Of a stretch of DNA of 57,996 nt, positions 14,921 to 23,833 are shown in pieces (the first letter of the stretch is position 1; the number at the start of each line of letters is the position of its first letter). This DNA is from Candidatus Tagabacteria bacterium CG_4_10_14_0_2_um_filter_40_13 (lineage in GTDB: Bacteria > Patescibacteriota > Minisyncoccia > GCA-002779875). The notes below the pieces were generated by a model. It had not been told where the DNA came from and did no database searches. It was given only the letters and a program-made list of their open reading frames with translations. The stretch is from NCBI GenBank assembly GCA_002792165.1, contig PFNV01000040.1:1-57996 (forward strand), written 5' to 3'. A program made the translations under genes and the position numbers.

Positions 14921-16084
14921 ATGACAGTGCTTATATTTATTGCTGTTTTAGCAGTGTTGGTTCTTTCCCATGAATTTGGGCATTTTATTTTCGCGAAAAA
15001 AGCGGGTTTGCGCGTTGAAGAATTCGGCTTTGGTTTTCCGCCAAGATTACTGGGCGTTCAAAGGATAAATAAGGAGAAAAGGTGGCGTTTTATATGGGGT
15101 CCAAGACAAGAGAAGGAATCGGAAAAAGAATCTGAAGAAGGCGACACGGTTTACTCTGTGAATATGATACCTTTGGGCGGGTTTGTGAGAATTCACGGAG
15201 AAAACGGAGGGGAAGTCGAAGATAAAAAAAGTTTCGGTTCTCAACCGCTTTATATCCGCGCCTTGATTCTTGTAGCCGGAGTTTTTTTTAATTTACTTTT
15301 GGCATGGCCTGTTTTAACGGCAGGTTTTTTAATTGGGACGCCAGCCAGCGTCAATGGGGGAAATATCAGCGGAGGAACATTAACCGAAAAAGGGGTAATG
15401 ATACTTGAAGTCCAAAAAGGTACTTCTGCCGAAGCGGCAGGTTTGAAAGAAGGAGATTATCTTTTGCGTTTTATATCAAAAGACAACGATATACTTCAGG
15501 TTTCTGACGAAAAAAGTGTGCAGGATTTTATCGCAAAATATGCCGGCGCGGAAATCACAATAGATTATTTAAGGGGTAAAAAAGAATTTTCGGCCAAAGC
15601 AATTCCTTCAGTCAAACCCGAAGCAGGAAAAGGAAGTTTGGGAATCGCGATGGAGAGAGTTGGCATTATGAAACTTCCTTTTCATTTGGCAGTATGGGAA
15701 GGTTTAAAATCAACTATCAGATTAACGGTTATGATTTCAAAAGCGCTTTTTGCCTTTTTCGGCGATCTTTTCACGGAAAGAAAAATGATAGTGCAACTTT
15801 CCGGACCTGTTGGGATAGCGGGAATGCTTGGCAGCGCGGCGCAAACAGGTTTTGTCTTTTTTCTCCAGCTGGTTGCCGTGCTTTCGATACATCTTGCTTT
15901 GATTAATATCATACCTTTTCCGGCTCTTGATGGCGGGCGTCTTCTTTTTTTGGCCATAGAATTTGTCAAAGGAAAGCCGATAAGTCAAAAAGTCTCAAAT
16001 ATTGCGCATAATATAGGATTTGCTATGCTTATTTTATTGATGCTTATTATCACTTATCGGGATATTTTAAAACTAGTTAAATGA
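14921..16084 (+). CDS. rseP: Site-2 protease RseP-like (M50 family)
   Basis: 387 aa. HEFGH in the first membrane helix (residues 17-21) provides the zinc His and catalytic Glu; a PDZ domain follows (about 150-230, VQKGTSAEAAGLKEGD); PFPALDGGRLLF in a later helix provides the metal Asp. It cuts transmembrane anchors, in other bacteria anti-sigma factors or signal peptides. An in-frame TTG at 14882 lies within the upstream hairpin; ATG 14921 gives the usual N-terminus. The stop overlaps proS (ATGA). Confidence 0.92.
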   Translation: MTVLIFIAVLAVLVLSHEFGHFIFAKKAGLRVEEFGFGFPPRLLGVQRINKEKRWRFIWGPRQEKESEKESEEGDTVYSVNMIPLGGFVRIHGENGGEVEDKKSFGSQPLYIRALILVAGVFFNLLLAWPVLTAGFLIGTPASVNGGNISGGTLTEKGVMILEVQKGTSAEAAGLKEGDYLLRFISKDNDILQVSDEKSVQDFIAKYAGAEITIDYLRGKKEFSAKAIPSVKPEAGKGSLGIAMERVGIMKLPFHLAVWEGLKSTIRLTVMISKALFAFFGDLFTERKMIVQLSGPVGIAGMLGSAAQTGFVFFLQLVAVLSIHLALINIIPFPALDGGRLLFLAIEFVKGKPISQKVSNIAHNIGFAMLILLMLIITYRDILKLVK

Positions 16085-17328
16085 AACAATCGCAACTTTT
16101 TACAAAAACTTTTAAAAATGTTTCCAAGGATGATACATCCGCTAACGCCCAGCTTTTGACGAGAGGCGGTTTTATCCAAAAACTGGGAGCGGGAATTTAT
16201 TCTTTTTTGCCTCTAGGTCTTTTGGTTTTAAAAAAAATAGAAAATATAATCCGCGAAGAAATGAATGTTATCGGCGGACAGGAACTTTTGATGCCGGCGC
16301 TTCATCCGAAAGAAATCTGGGAAGAAACCGGAAGATGGCAAACCGCGGACTATTTGTATAAACTTCAGGACCGGCAGGAAAAATATTTCGCTTTAGGCGC
16401 AACGCACGAAGAAGTTATTACCGATATTGCAAGAAAATATGTCTTTTCATATAAAGACCTTCCATTATATCTGTATCAGATACAGGTAAAATTTCGCGAC
16501 GAATTAAGGGTTAAGTCCGGCCTTTTACGCACAAAAGAATTTCTAATGAAAGATATGTACAGTTTTCATGCCAGCGAAGAAGACAGAAAGGAATATTACG
16601 AGAAGGTCAAAAAGGCCTATGTGAAGATATTCGAACGTTGCGGACTCAAGGTTTTGGTGACGGAAGCTTCGGGTGGCATTTTTTCGAAAGAATATTCGCA
16701 TGAATTTCAGGTTGCCACGCCCGCCGGCGAGGATATTGTTTACTTCTGTCCCAACGGCGATTTCAGTCAAAACAAGGAAATTGCCGGCAAAAAAACAGGT
16801 GACAAATGCCCGGAATGCGGAAAGACATTAGAAGAGACCAAAACTATCGAAGTGGGCAATATTTTCACTTTAGGCACCAAATATTCCAATCCCATGAAAG
16901 CTATGTTTATTGACAAAAACAGCTCTAAAAAGCCGATTATTATGGGTTGTTACGGTATCGGTCCGAGCAGACTAATTGGCGCGATTGTCGAAGTTCATCA
17001 CGACGACAAAGGTATAATCTGGCCCGAGGCGATAGCCCCTTTTAAAGTCCATTTGATTGTCATAGAAGGTAAGGAAGATAAAAAAATTAAAGACACGGCC
17101 GATAAACTTTATCAAGATTTACAGGCAAAAGGCGTGGAGGTATTGTATGATGAACGTGAAGGAAAAACTGCCGGTGAAAAATTCGCGGATGCAGATTTAA
17201 TAGGGATTCCTTACCGAGCGGTAATAAGCAAAAAAACTCTGAAGGAAAATAAAATCGAACTAAAAAAGAGAGATGAAGAGAAAACAAAATTAATAAACGA
17301 AGAGGAATTTATAAAATATGTTGGATAA
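16081..17328 (+). CDS. proS: Prolyl-tRNA synthetase, short form without editing domain
   Basis: 415 aa. Class II motifs: LTRGGFIQKLGAGIYSFLPLG, the motif 2 region KFRDELRVKSGLLRTKEFLMKDMYSF, and motif 3 GCYGIGPSRLIGAI; an anticodon-binding domain follows (about 320-410). The insertion domain that clears Ala-tRNA(Pro) in bacterial ProRS is missing, explaining the short length. A CPECGK pair lies in the middle (CPNG ... CPEC). Tightly packed between rseP and mreB. Confidence 0.92.
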   Translation: MKQSQLFTKTFKNVSKDDTSANAQLLTRGGFIQKLGAGIYSFLPLGLLVLKKIENIIREEMNVIGGQELLMPALHPKEIWEETGRWQTADYLYKLQDRQEKYFALGATHEEVITDIARKYVFSYKDLPLYLYQIQVKFRDELRVKSGLLRTKEFLMKDMYSFHASEEDRKEYYEKVKKAYVKIFERCGLKVLVTEASGGIFSKEYSHEFQVATPAGEDIVYFCPNGDFSQNKEIAGKKTGDKCPECGKTLEETKTIEVGNIFTLGTKYSNPMKAMFIDKNSSKKPIIMGCYGIGPSRLIGAIVEVHHDDKGIIWPEAIAPFKVHLIVIEGKEDKKIKDTADKLYQDLQAKGVEVLYDEREGKTAGEKFADADLIGIPYRAVISKKTLKENKIELKKRDEEKTKLINEEEFIKYVG

Positions 17329-18379
17329 ATTTTTCGGGTTATTTTCTCAAGACATAGGAATTGATTTGGGTACGGCAAATACCCTTGTTTATGTTCCCGG
17401 CAAAGGGATTATTATTAATGAACCGTCAATTGTTGCCGTTAATCAGAAAACCGGTCAAATTGTGGCAATCGGCAATGAAGCAAAAAATATGGTTGGCCGC
17501 ACGCCCGCGCATATCAATGTTATTCGCCCTCTTATTGAAGGCGTAATTTCAGATTTTGAAACGACAGAAGAAATGCTTTCTTATTTTATAAGAAAAGTTC
17601 AAAAAAGTTCGGTTAAAGTTTTTGCGCGGCCGGCGATTGTTATCGGTATTCCAACGGGCGTTACCGAAGTGGAAACGCGCGCCGTGCGCGATGCCGCAAA
17701 AAATGCCGGCGCCCGAAAAGTTTATATAGTTGAACAACCGATGGCCGCCGCCGTTGGCGTTAAATGCCCTATTCATGAACCGGTAGGAAATCTCATCGTA
17801 GATATAGGAGGAGGAACGGCCGATATCGCGATTATTTCCTTGAAAGGCATAGTGGTTTCAAAAAGTTTGCGCATAGCCGGCGATCGTTGGGATCAGGATA
17901 TTATCCAATACGCAAGAGATGAATTTAAGCTTCTTATCGGGGAAAAAACAGCCGAAGATGTAAAGATTGCGATAGGTTCGGCAGTGGCTATAAATGGCGG
18001 GGAAATAATGGAAGCCACTATTCGCGGCCGCGATCTTATAACCGGTCTTCCCCGCGAGATTACGGTAACAGATGCCGATATCAGAGAGGCAACGGCAAAA
18101 TCTATCAGAAGTTTGGTGAATACCATTAAAGAAGTTATTGAGGAAACGCCTCCGGAATTGATCTCGGATATCATGCACAGGGGTATTATTTTGGTCGGTG
18201 GCGGCTCTCAGTTGAGAGGTCTTCCCGAATATTTTACCAAGGAAACAAAAATTCCTGTCCGCCTTGCAGACGATCCTTTAACTGTCGTCGCGAGAGGTAT
18301 GGGTTTTATACTCGAAAATTTAGAAAATTTCCGGGAAATACTTATAGAACATGAGAACGACATACCGCCCCAATATTAA
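17318..18379 (+). CDS. mreB: Rod-shape protein MreB, paralogue 2
   Basis: 353 aa with GIDLGTANTLVYV, DIGGGTADIAIIS and GGGSQLRGLP nucleotide-binding motifs. It overlaps proS by 11 nt and mreC by 29 nt. As it heads the mreC-mreD-PBP2 set it is likely the primary elongation MreB; the paralogue behind murA may form mixed or separate filaments. Confidence 0.95.
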   Translation: MLDKFFGLFSQDIGIDLGTANTLVYVPGKGIIINEPSIVAVNQKTGQIVAIGNEAKNMVGRTPAHINVIRPLIEGVISDFETTEEMLSYFIRKVQKSSVKVFARPAIVIGIPTGVTEVETRAVRDAAKNAGARKVYIVEQPMAAAVGVKCPIHEPVGNLIVDIGGGTADIAIISLKGIVVSKSLRIAGDRWDQDIIQYARDEFKLLIGEKTAEDVKIAIGSAVAINGGEIMEATIRGRDLITGLPREITVTDADIREATAKSIRSLVNTIKEVIEETPPELISDIMHRGIILVGGGSQLRGLPEYFTKETKIPVRLADDPLTVVARGMGFILENLENFREILIEHENDIPPQY

Positions 18380-19151
18380 TAGAAGAAAGAGCAGAAAATT
18401 GATTTTAAGCGGGGCTTTAACCGCGCTTATTTTAATTGTAATTGTTTTTGGCGATTTTTCTTTCGGGATTATTGACAAACCAATTATGTACATTATTAGG
18501 CCGTTTTTCGGAATAAAAAATGTTTTTGGGCCCTGGTGGCAAAATTTGAGAATAGAATTCTATGAAAAAAAGTCCTTGCAGGAAGAAAATGAAATTCTGC
18601 GGGAAAAAATTATAGAGATGGAAACAAAAATTATCCGCAGTGAAATTCTGGAAAAAGAAAATGTAATATTGAAAAACGCTTTTTCAGCCGAGGAAAAGCA
18701 GAATTTTTTACTGGCATCGATTATTTTTCGGCCGTCAATAACTCCCTACGATATATTTATTATTGATTCCGGCTCCGATAATGGCGTTAAGGAGGGGATG
18801 CAGGTTTCGGCTTTCGGAAATGTTTTATTGGGTTATGTGGCGGATTTGTTTTCTGATACGAGTAAAATAAAACTTATTTCATCTTTTGGCGAAGAAACCA
18901 ACGTTATTTTGGAATCTTCGGGAGTTCCGGCTATTGCAATCGGTCGCGGCGGAGAAAATTTTGAGATTATGCTTCCGCGCGCGATTAAAGCGGATGTAGG
19001 CGAGCGCATAATTACTTTAGGCAAACAGCCGATGCTTATCGGAATCGTCGAAAAAATAGAGCATCAGGAAGCGGATCCTTTCCAAAAACTTATTTTCCGC
19101 CTGCCGGTTAATATCCAATATTTAAGCCATGTGTTTCTTTTGTCCCGATAA
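18351..19151 (+). CDS. mreC: Rod-shape protein MreC
   Basis: 266 aa: basic N-terminus, one membrane helix (about 17-39), a coiled coil rich in Glu/Lys (about 70-105), then a beta-rich domain with IFRPSITPYDIFIIDSGSDNGV, the conserved MreC core. MreC links MreB filaments to the PBP/SEDS synthase from the outer side of the membrane. ATG 18351 overlaps mreB by 29 nt. Confidence 0.92.
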   Translation: MRTTYRPNINRRKSRKLILSGALTALILIVIVFGDFSFGIIDKPIMYIIRPFFGIKNVFGPWWQNLRIEFYEKKSLQEENEILREKIIEMETKIIRSEILEKENVILKNAFSAEEKQNFLLASIIFRPSITPYDIFIIDSGSDNGVKEGMQVSAFGNVLLGYVADLFSDTSKIKLISSFGEETNVILESSGVPAIAIGRGGENFEIMLPRAIKADVGERIITLGKQPMLIGIVEKIEHQEADPFQKLIFRLPVNIQYLSHVFLLSR

Positions 19152-19157
19152 TTCGTT

Positions 19158-19505
19158 ATGATTTTAAGAATTTTATCTTCTATCATTTTGATTTTAAGTG
19201 CTATTTTCGCGCCGTGGCCGGTTACTGCGGCGCTGGCCGTATTATTTGCGGCATCATTTTCCTTGTTTTGGGAAATGATTATTGCGGGACTGCTGCTCGG
19301 CGCCGTCTACGGTTTACCTGGGGGCGAATCGGGATTTTTATTCACGTTTTTTATTGTAAGCTTTACTGCCGCTTTTGTCATCGAAGAATTTTTAAAACGT
19401 TTTACCAGGGAACAAAATATTTTTTCCTCTTTTTTCGTTGCCCTTGCCGGAGGAATTACAATCGCTTTATTATGGATGATTTTCAAAATAACTTTATATG
19501 TCTAA
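19158..19505 (+). CDS. mreD: Small membrane protein in the MreD position
   Basis: 115 aa with four predicted hydrophobic helices and no catalytic motif. Similarity to MreD is weak to the eye, but its place between mreC and the PBP2 gene and its topology fit. Shorter than typical MreD (about 160 aa). The last codons overlap the PBP2 start. Confidence 0.65.
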   Translation: MILRILSSIILILSAIFAPWPVTAALAVLFAASFSLFWEMIIAGLLLGAVYGLPGGESGFLFTFFIVSFTAAFVIEEFLKRFTREQNIFSSFFVALAGGITIALLWMIFKITLYV

Positions 19506-21165
19506 GAGATTAAACAATCGTACGCTTGATCCTGATGAAATTTTCGCCGACTCCCAAAATATACCCGGTTTCGATAAATATCAATTCGAAGGTCGTTTGG
19601 AAAAACCCATCGCCAAATCTACATTCACAAGTATTAATTTTTGCTTTCTTTTTTTAGGAGGGTTGCTCCTGTCTCAAATAATATACTTGGAAATTGTAAA
19701 AGGCGAAATATATGTTTCGAAAAGCGAAACCAATTATTTGCGCGCTTTAAGCATTCCTTCAACGCGCGGTATTATTTACGACAGAAACGGCAAAGAATTG
19801 GCTTGGAATGATTCTCTGACGGAAAACGGCAATACAGAAGTGATAAGATCCTATTCCGAAATGCCTGGCTTAGGACATATTTTAGGATATATTGGAATAA
19901 TAACCGCGGATAAAATAGCGGGCAAGGACGGTATTGAGAAAAAATATGAAGATGTTTTAGCGGGTGTAATAGGCGTGAAGCTTGTGGAAATGGATTCTAA
20001 AAATCAAGTTGCATCCGAAAGCATGCTTAGGCCCCCGGTAAACGGAAAAAACATTAAACTTACGATTGACGCAGAGCTTCAATCCGATCTTTATAATATT
20101 TTAGGGAGCGTTGTTCGGGAACGCGGTTTTGGCGGAGGAGCGGGCGTTATCCTGGATATCCATTCAGGAGAAACACTGGCTCTTACGAGTTATCCTGAAT
20201 ATAATTCCCAAATTCTTTCCCGAGGCGAACCGGAAGATATTATAAAGGGATATATCAATAATAAACAAAAACCTTTTCTTAATCGCGCAATTTCCGGCTT
20301 GTATCCGCCCGGTTCCATTATTAAGCCGATGATTGCCTTGGCGGCTTTGACGGAAAAAATCATCAGTTCGGAAAAACAAATTTTCAGCGCCGGCAGTATT
20401 TCTCTACCCAACCCATTTTTTCCCGAATTAAAAAGCGTGTTTATGGATTGGAAAGCGCACGGTTGGGTTGATATGAGAAGAGCGCTCGCGATTTCTTCAA
20501 ACGTTTATTTTTACACGATCGGCGGAGGATATGAAGACGTAAAGGGTTTAGGCATCAGTAAAATTGATAAATACGCAAATTTGTTCGGCTTTGGCGCGAA
20601 AACAAATATAGATTTAGATAGAGAAGAGGAAGGAATGATTCCGAGTCCTGCCACGAAGGCGCTTAATACAAAAGATCCTATTTGGAGAATCGGCGACACT
20701 TATCATGCCAGCATAGGCCAGGGAGATTTTCAGATTACGCCAATCCAAGCGGCTGTTTATGCGGCTACCGTTGCGAATAATGGTCTACTCCTTCAACCTT
20801 ATGTGGTAATTGATGATTCGAGCGACCAAACGCCAAAAAGAGGTAAAACATTGGCTATTCCTCCGGAATATTTCAAGATCGTTAAAGAAGGGATGCGGCT
20901 GGCGGTTCTTGAGGGGACTGCGCAAGGTTTGAGCGGCTTGGGAATAGATGTTGCCGCTAAAACCGGCACAGCTGAATTGGAATCTAACGCGACTAAGTTA
21001 GTCAATTCGTGGTTAATAGGATTTCTTCCATATAATAATCCTAGAATCGCTTTCAGTATTCTGCTGGAAAGAGGAAAACCAACCAACCTTATCGGCGGCG
21101 TTTATGCCGGTCGCCAGCTTTTGGAATGGATGCTTATCCACACCCCGCAATATTTGTCCCGTTAA
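19498..21165 (+). CDS. mrdA: Penicillin-binding protein 2 (elongation transpeptidase)
   Basis: 555 aa, class B PBP: membrane helix (about 44-63), dimerisation domain (from TRGIIYDRNG), then the transpeptidase with SIIK (S273-K276), SSNVYF (SxN) and AAKTGTAEL (KTG). All active-site residues are present. It cross-links peptidoglycan on the lateral wall, normally partnering a SEDS glycosyltransferase; the SEDS gene here is at 44184. A perfect DnaA-box 9-mer (TTATCCACA, about 21130) lies in its last codons. Confidence 0.9.
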   Translation: MSKRLNNRTLDPDEIFADSQNIPGFDKYQFEGRLEKPIAKSTFTSINFCFLFLGGLLLSQIIYLEIVKGEIYVSKSETNYLRALSIPSTRGIIYDRNGKELAWNDSLTENGNTEVIRSYSEMPGLGHILGYIGIITADKIAGKDGIEKKYEDVLAGVIGVKLVEMDSKNQVASESMLRPPVNGKNIKLTIDAELQSDLYNILGSVVRERGFGGGAGVILDIHSGETLALTSYPEYNSQILSRGEPEDIIKGYINNKQKPFLNRAISGLYPPGSIIKPMIALAALTEKIISSEKQIFSAGSISLPNPFFPELKSVFMDWKAHGWVDMRRALAISSNVYFYTIGGGYEDVKGLGISKIDKYANLFGFGAKTNIDLDREEEGMIPSPATKALNTKDPIWRIGDTYHASIGQGDFQITPIQAAVYAATVANNGLLLQPYVVIDDSSDQTPKRGKTLAIPPEYFKIVKEGMRLAVLEGTAQGLSGLGIDVAAKTGTAELESNATKLVNSWLIGFLPYNNPRIAFSILLERGKPTNLIGGVYAGRQLLEWMLIHTPQYLSR

Positions 21166-21233
21166 AAATTCAACTATATAATTATGCGATGAAAAAATTA
21201 TTATTGATATCCACAGAAAATTTCTAACGGGAT

Positions 21234-21262
21234 TTGACGTCTGCCGATTAAACTAATAGAAT
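21234..21262 (+). promoter_or_regulatory. greA-lysS promoter
   Basis: TTGACG (21234-21239), 17 bp, TAGAAT (21257-21262); predicted start near 21269, 20 nt before ATG 21289. Confidence 0.6.
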
Positions 21263-21288
21263 GAGAAATCTGTTAATTGAACGACAAT

Positions 21289-21780
21289 ATGAATACATTG
21301 GAGTCACAATTTAATAATCCCGAATATTTGAGCCAGGAGGGGTTGGAAAAGTTGAAAAAAGAACTTGAAGAGCTTACAAAAATCCGGCGATTTGAACTTT
21401 CAGAAAAAATTAAGAATGCCTTGGCGCAAGACGATCTTTCGGAAAACGCTGAATACGACATTGCCAAAGAAGAACAATCAGAGAATGAGCGTCGTATTGC
21501 TGAAATCGAGGATATTTTGAGCCGAGCAGTGCTTATTTCAAAAGAAAGCGGCGGTACATATGTCCGCCTCGGTTCTTTGGTTTCTTTGAAAAAAGAAGGA
21601 AGTGACGCAATAGATCATTATTCTCTTGTCGGCAGCAAGGAAGAAGCGGATTCTTTGACGGGTAAAATATCCCACGAATCTCCTTTGGGCGCCGCTCTTT
21701 TAGGAAGAAAAAAAGGGGAAAAAGTGAAGGCTATTACGCCTAACGGAGAAATAAACTATACTATAATAGATGTTGGATGA
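21289..21780 (+). CDS. greA: Transcription elongation factor GreA
   Basis: 163 aa. The N-terminal coiled coil carries the loop DLSENAEYD with the acidic residues that enter the RNA polymerase channel; the C-terminal FKBP-like domain has SPLGAALLGRKKGEKV. It rescues backtracked polymerase by stimulating RNA cleavage. ATG 21289 was preferred over TTG 21277. lysS begins 11 nt before its end. Confidence 0.95.
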   Translation: MNTLESQFNNPEYLSQEGLEKLKKELEELTKIRRFELSEKIKNALAQDDLSENAEYDIAKEEQSENERRIAEIEDILSRAVLISKESGGTYVRLGSLVSLKKEGSDAIDHYSLVGSKEEADSLTGKISHESPLGAALLGRKKGEKVKAITPNGEINYTIIDVG

Positions 21781-23224
21781 AATTCGCCAAGAAAGAATCA
21801 AAAAATTAAACCATTTGAAAGAAATGGGTATTAATGCTTTTCCCGTTAAAACTTCCAGAGATTTTTCCGTTGAAAGCGTCATAAAAGATTTCGGAAAATT
21901 AACCAGAAGAAAAAAGCCCTTATTTCTTGCGGGAAGAATTTTGGCTATTCGTTCTCACGGAGGTTCCATATTTTGCGATTTTACGGACGGCTCCGGAGTT
22001 TTTCAGGCTTTTCTGAAAAAAGATATTTTGGGAGAATTTTTTTCGCACTTTGAAGAAACAATCGATATCGGAGATTTTGTCGAATGGAAGGGGGTTCTTT
22101 TTGCAACAAAGAAAAAAGAAAAAACAATTCAAGTTTTATCGTGGAAAATTCTCGGTAAAAGCTTAAGGTCTTTGCCGGAAAAGTGGCACGGCCTTCAGGA
22201 TGTCGAAGAACGTTTCCGGAAACGTTATCTGGATATCCTGATGAACGCAGAGATTAAAGACAAATTTATTCTGCGTTCAAAGATGATTGGCGAAATAAGA
22301 TCTTTCCTGGATGTTAACGGTTTTATTGAAGTCGAAACTCCGGTTCTCCATCCCCTATCCGGCGGCGCCAACGCGGAACCATTTATTACTCACCAAAATT
22401 CGCTCGATATAGATTTATATTTAAGAATCGCTCCGGAATTGTATCTGAAAAGACTTTTAATAGGCGGAATGCCCAAAATTTACGAATTAGGAAGGCTTTT
22501 CCGCAACGAGGGGATTGATACGACTCATAATCCTGAATTTACAGAACTTGAGCTGTATGAAGCTTATCAAAATGCAGAAGGATTAAGGGATTTCATAGAA
22601 TCTTTAGTCAGAAAAATTGTGAAAAAAATTTGCGGTAAAGAAATAATTGAATATCGGGAGCAAAAAATAAACTGCAGCAGGAAATTTACCGTAATTCAAT
22701 TCTATGAAACTTTGAAGCGCCACGCTTTTATTATAAATCCCGAAAAAATTTCAAAAGACGAGCTTTTACTGAAAGCAAGGCAATTCGGAATTGATGTTGA
22801 CGCGAAAGAATCCCAATGGAAAATATTTGACCATATTTTTAAAAAGATTTGCCGGCCTAAGATAATCCAGCCGACTTTTGTTATAAATTACCCTTTAGAA
22901 TCTTCACCCTTGGCTAAAAAGATAGAAGGCGAGCTTTTATTGGATCGCTTCCAATTGATTATCGGCGGTTTGGAAATAGCCAACGGTTTTTCCGAACTGA
23001 ATGATCCGTTGGAGCAAAAAGAACGCTTTTTGGCCCAAGAAAAATTAGCTGCTTTGGGTGATAAAGAAGCAAATTCCAGCGATGAAGATTATATTGAGGC
23101 AATGGAATATGGAATGCCGCCCGCTGCCGGAGTGGGTATAGGAATTGATCGTATGGCAATGCTTTTAACAGATACCCACAACATTAAAGAAATCATTTTT
23201 TTCCCAACAATGAGACTTAAGTAA
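21770..23224 (+). CDS. lysS: Lysyl-tRNA synthetase (class II)
   Basis: 484 aa: N-terminal OB-fold (about 50-140), then class II motifs: VETPVLHPLSGGANAEPF, RNEGIDTTHNPEFTELELY (motif 2) and PPAAGVGIGIDRMAML (motif 3). Full length. It charges tRNA-Lys; a tRNA-Lys(TTT) gene is at 51651. Translationally coupled to greA and followed by a long hairpin. Confidence 0.95.
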   Translation: MLDEIRQERIKKLNHLKEMGINAFPVKTSRDFSVESVIKDFGKLTRRKKPLFLAGRILAIRSHGGSIFCDFTDGSGVFQAFLKKDILGEFFSHFEETIDIGDFVEWKGVLFATKKKEKTIQVLSWKILGKSLRSLPEKWHGLQDVEERFRKRYLDILMNAEIKDKFILRSKMIGEIRSFLDVNGFIEVETPVLHPLSGGANAEPFITHQNSLDIDLYLRIAPELYLKRLLIGGMPKIYELGRLFRNEGIDTTHNPEFTELELYEAYQNAEGLRDFIESLVRKIVKKICGKEIIEYREQKINCSRKFTVIQFYETLKRHAFIINPEKISKDELLLKARQFGIDVDAKESQWKIFDHIFKKICRPKIIQPTFVINYPLESSPLAKKIEGELLLDRFQLIIGGLEIANGFSELNDPLEQKERFLAQEKLAALGDKEANSSDEDYIEAMEYGMPPAAGVGIGIDRMAMLLTDTHNIKEIIFFPTMRLK

Positions 23225-23251
23225 TAGAATAAAATATAGTTAATATAAGCC

Positions 23252-23288
23252 AAGAATCCCTTCTTTTTATGAAAAAGAGGGGATTCTT
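23252..23288 (+). terminator. Hairpin terminator after lysS
   Basis: AAGAATCCC ... CTTTTT-at-GAAAAAG ... GGGATTCTT gives a stem of about 15 bp with a small internal bulge; a T-run is not seen, so efficiency is uncertain. Confidence 0.6.
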
Positions 23289-23291
23289 AAT

Positions 23292-23383
23292 TGTGGATAA
23301 GTATGTTTGCGCAGTATGTGATTGTGGATTACAATATAATTGAAGTGGTAAGAAGTGGATAAATCTGTGGATAATGTGGATAA
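23292..23383 (+). promoter_or_regulatory. Cluster of GTGGATAA boxes (DnaA-box or MraZ-box array)
   Basis: TGTGGATAA, the complement of the canonical DnaA box TTATCCACA, occurs perfectly at 23292-23300, 23366-23374 and 23375-23383. One-mismatch versions are at 23323-23331 and 23354-23362. All point the same way. Four GTGG cores at 23345, 23355, 23367 and 23376 are spaced 9-12 bp apart, on one helix face, between the -10 element and the mraZ start. This also resembles MraZ operators, which are short GTGG/TGGG repeats about one turn apart. Either DnaA control or MraZ autoregulation fits. Confidence 0.65.
23335..23340 (+). promoter_or_regulatory. -10 element of the mraZ cluster
   Basis: Perfect TATAAT; no clear -35. 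The start would be about 23347, inside the GTGG array, so a bound protein would repress it. The leader to ATG 23393 is about 46 nt. Confidence 0.5.
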
Positions 23384-23392
23384 CTAATAATT

Positions 23393-23827
23393 ATGTTAAT
23401 CGGAGAACATATACATCGTATTGATCCTAAAAAAAGACTGGCTATTCCGGCAAGATTTAGAAAAGAATTGGGAGAAAAAGTTGTAATTACAAAAGGGCTT
23501 GATCAATGTCTTGTTCTTTATCCTCTAACCGAGTGGGAAAAAGTTGCCGAAGAATTAAGTAAACTCCCGACAGGCAAAAGCGAAAACAGAAACTTTGTCC
23601 GCGATTTCTTTTCGAAAGCGACAGATGTCGAGCTCGATGTTTTGGGAAGAATTTTAATCCCGGAATATTTGAAAACTTTAGCCGATCTCAAAGAAAAGGT
23701 TGTAATCGTCGGTATCTACAAAAGATTGGAAATCTGGAATGAAGAAAAGTGGAATGATTATAAGACGCGCGTTGAAAAACAAACGGATGTACTGGCGGAA
23801 AAACTGGGAGAATTGGGTGTATATTAA
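23393..23827 (+). CDS. mraZ: Transcriptional regulator MraZ
   Basis: 144 aa with two AbrB-like halves: GEHIHRIDPKKRLAIPARFR and DVELDVLGRILIPEYLK. Each contains the DxxGR/KKR-type motif of MraZ. It is the first gene of the division cluster and typically binds repeats in its own promoter; GTGG repeats are present upstream. No Shine-Dalgarno is visible. Confidence 0.95.
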   Translation: MLIGEHIHRIDPKKRLAIPARFRKELGEKVVITKGLDQCLVLYPLTEWEKVAEELSKLPTGKSENRNFVRDFFSKATDVELDVLGRILIPEYLKTLADLKEKVVIVGIYKRLEIWNEEKWNDYKTRVEKQTDVLAEKLGELGVY

Positions 23828-23833
23828 ATCGCG

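Noticed and set aside
23225..23392. Calling the GTGGATAA array a replication origin outright
   Set aside because: No dnaA or dnaN nearby, no clear AT-rich unwinding stretch, and genes on both sides run in the same direction; control of mraZ explains it as well.
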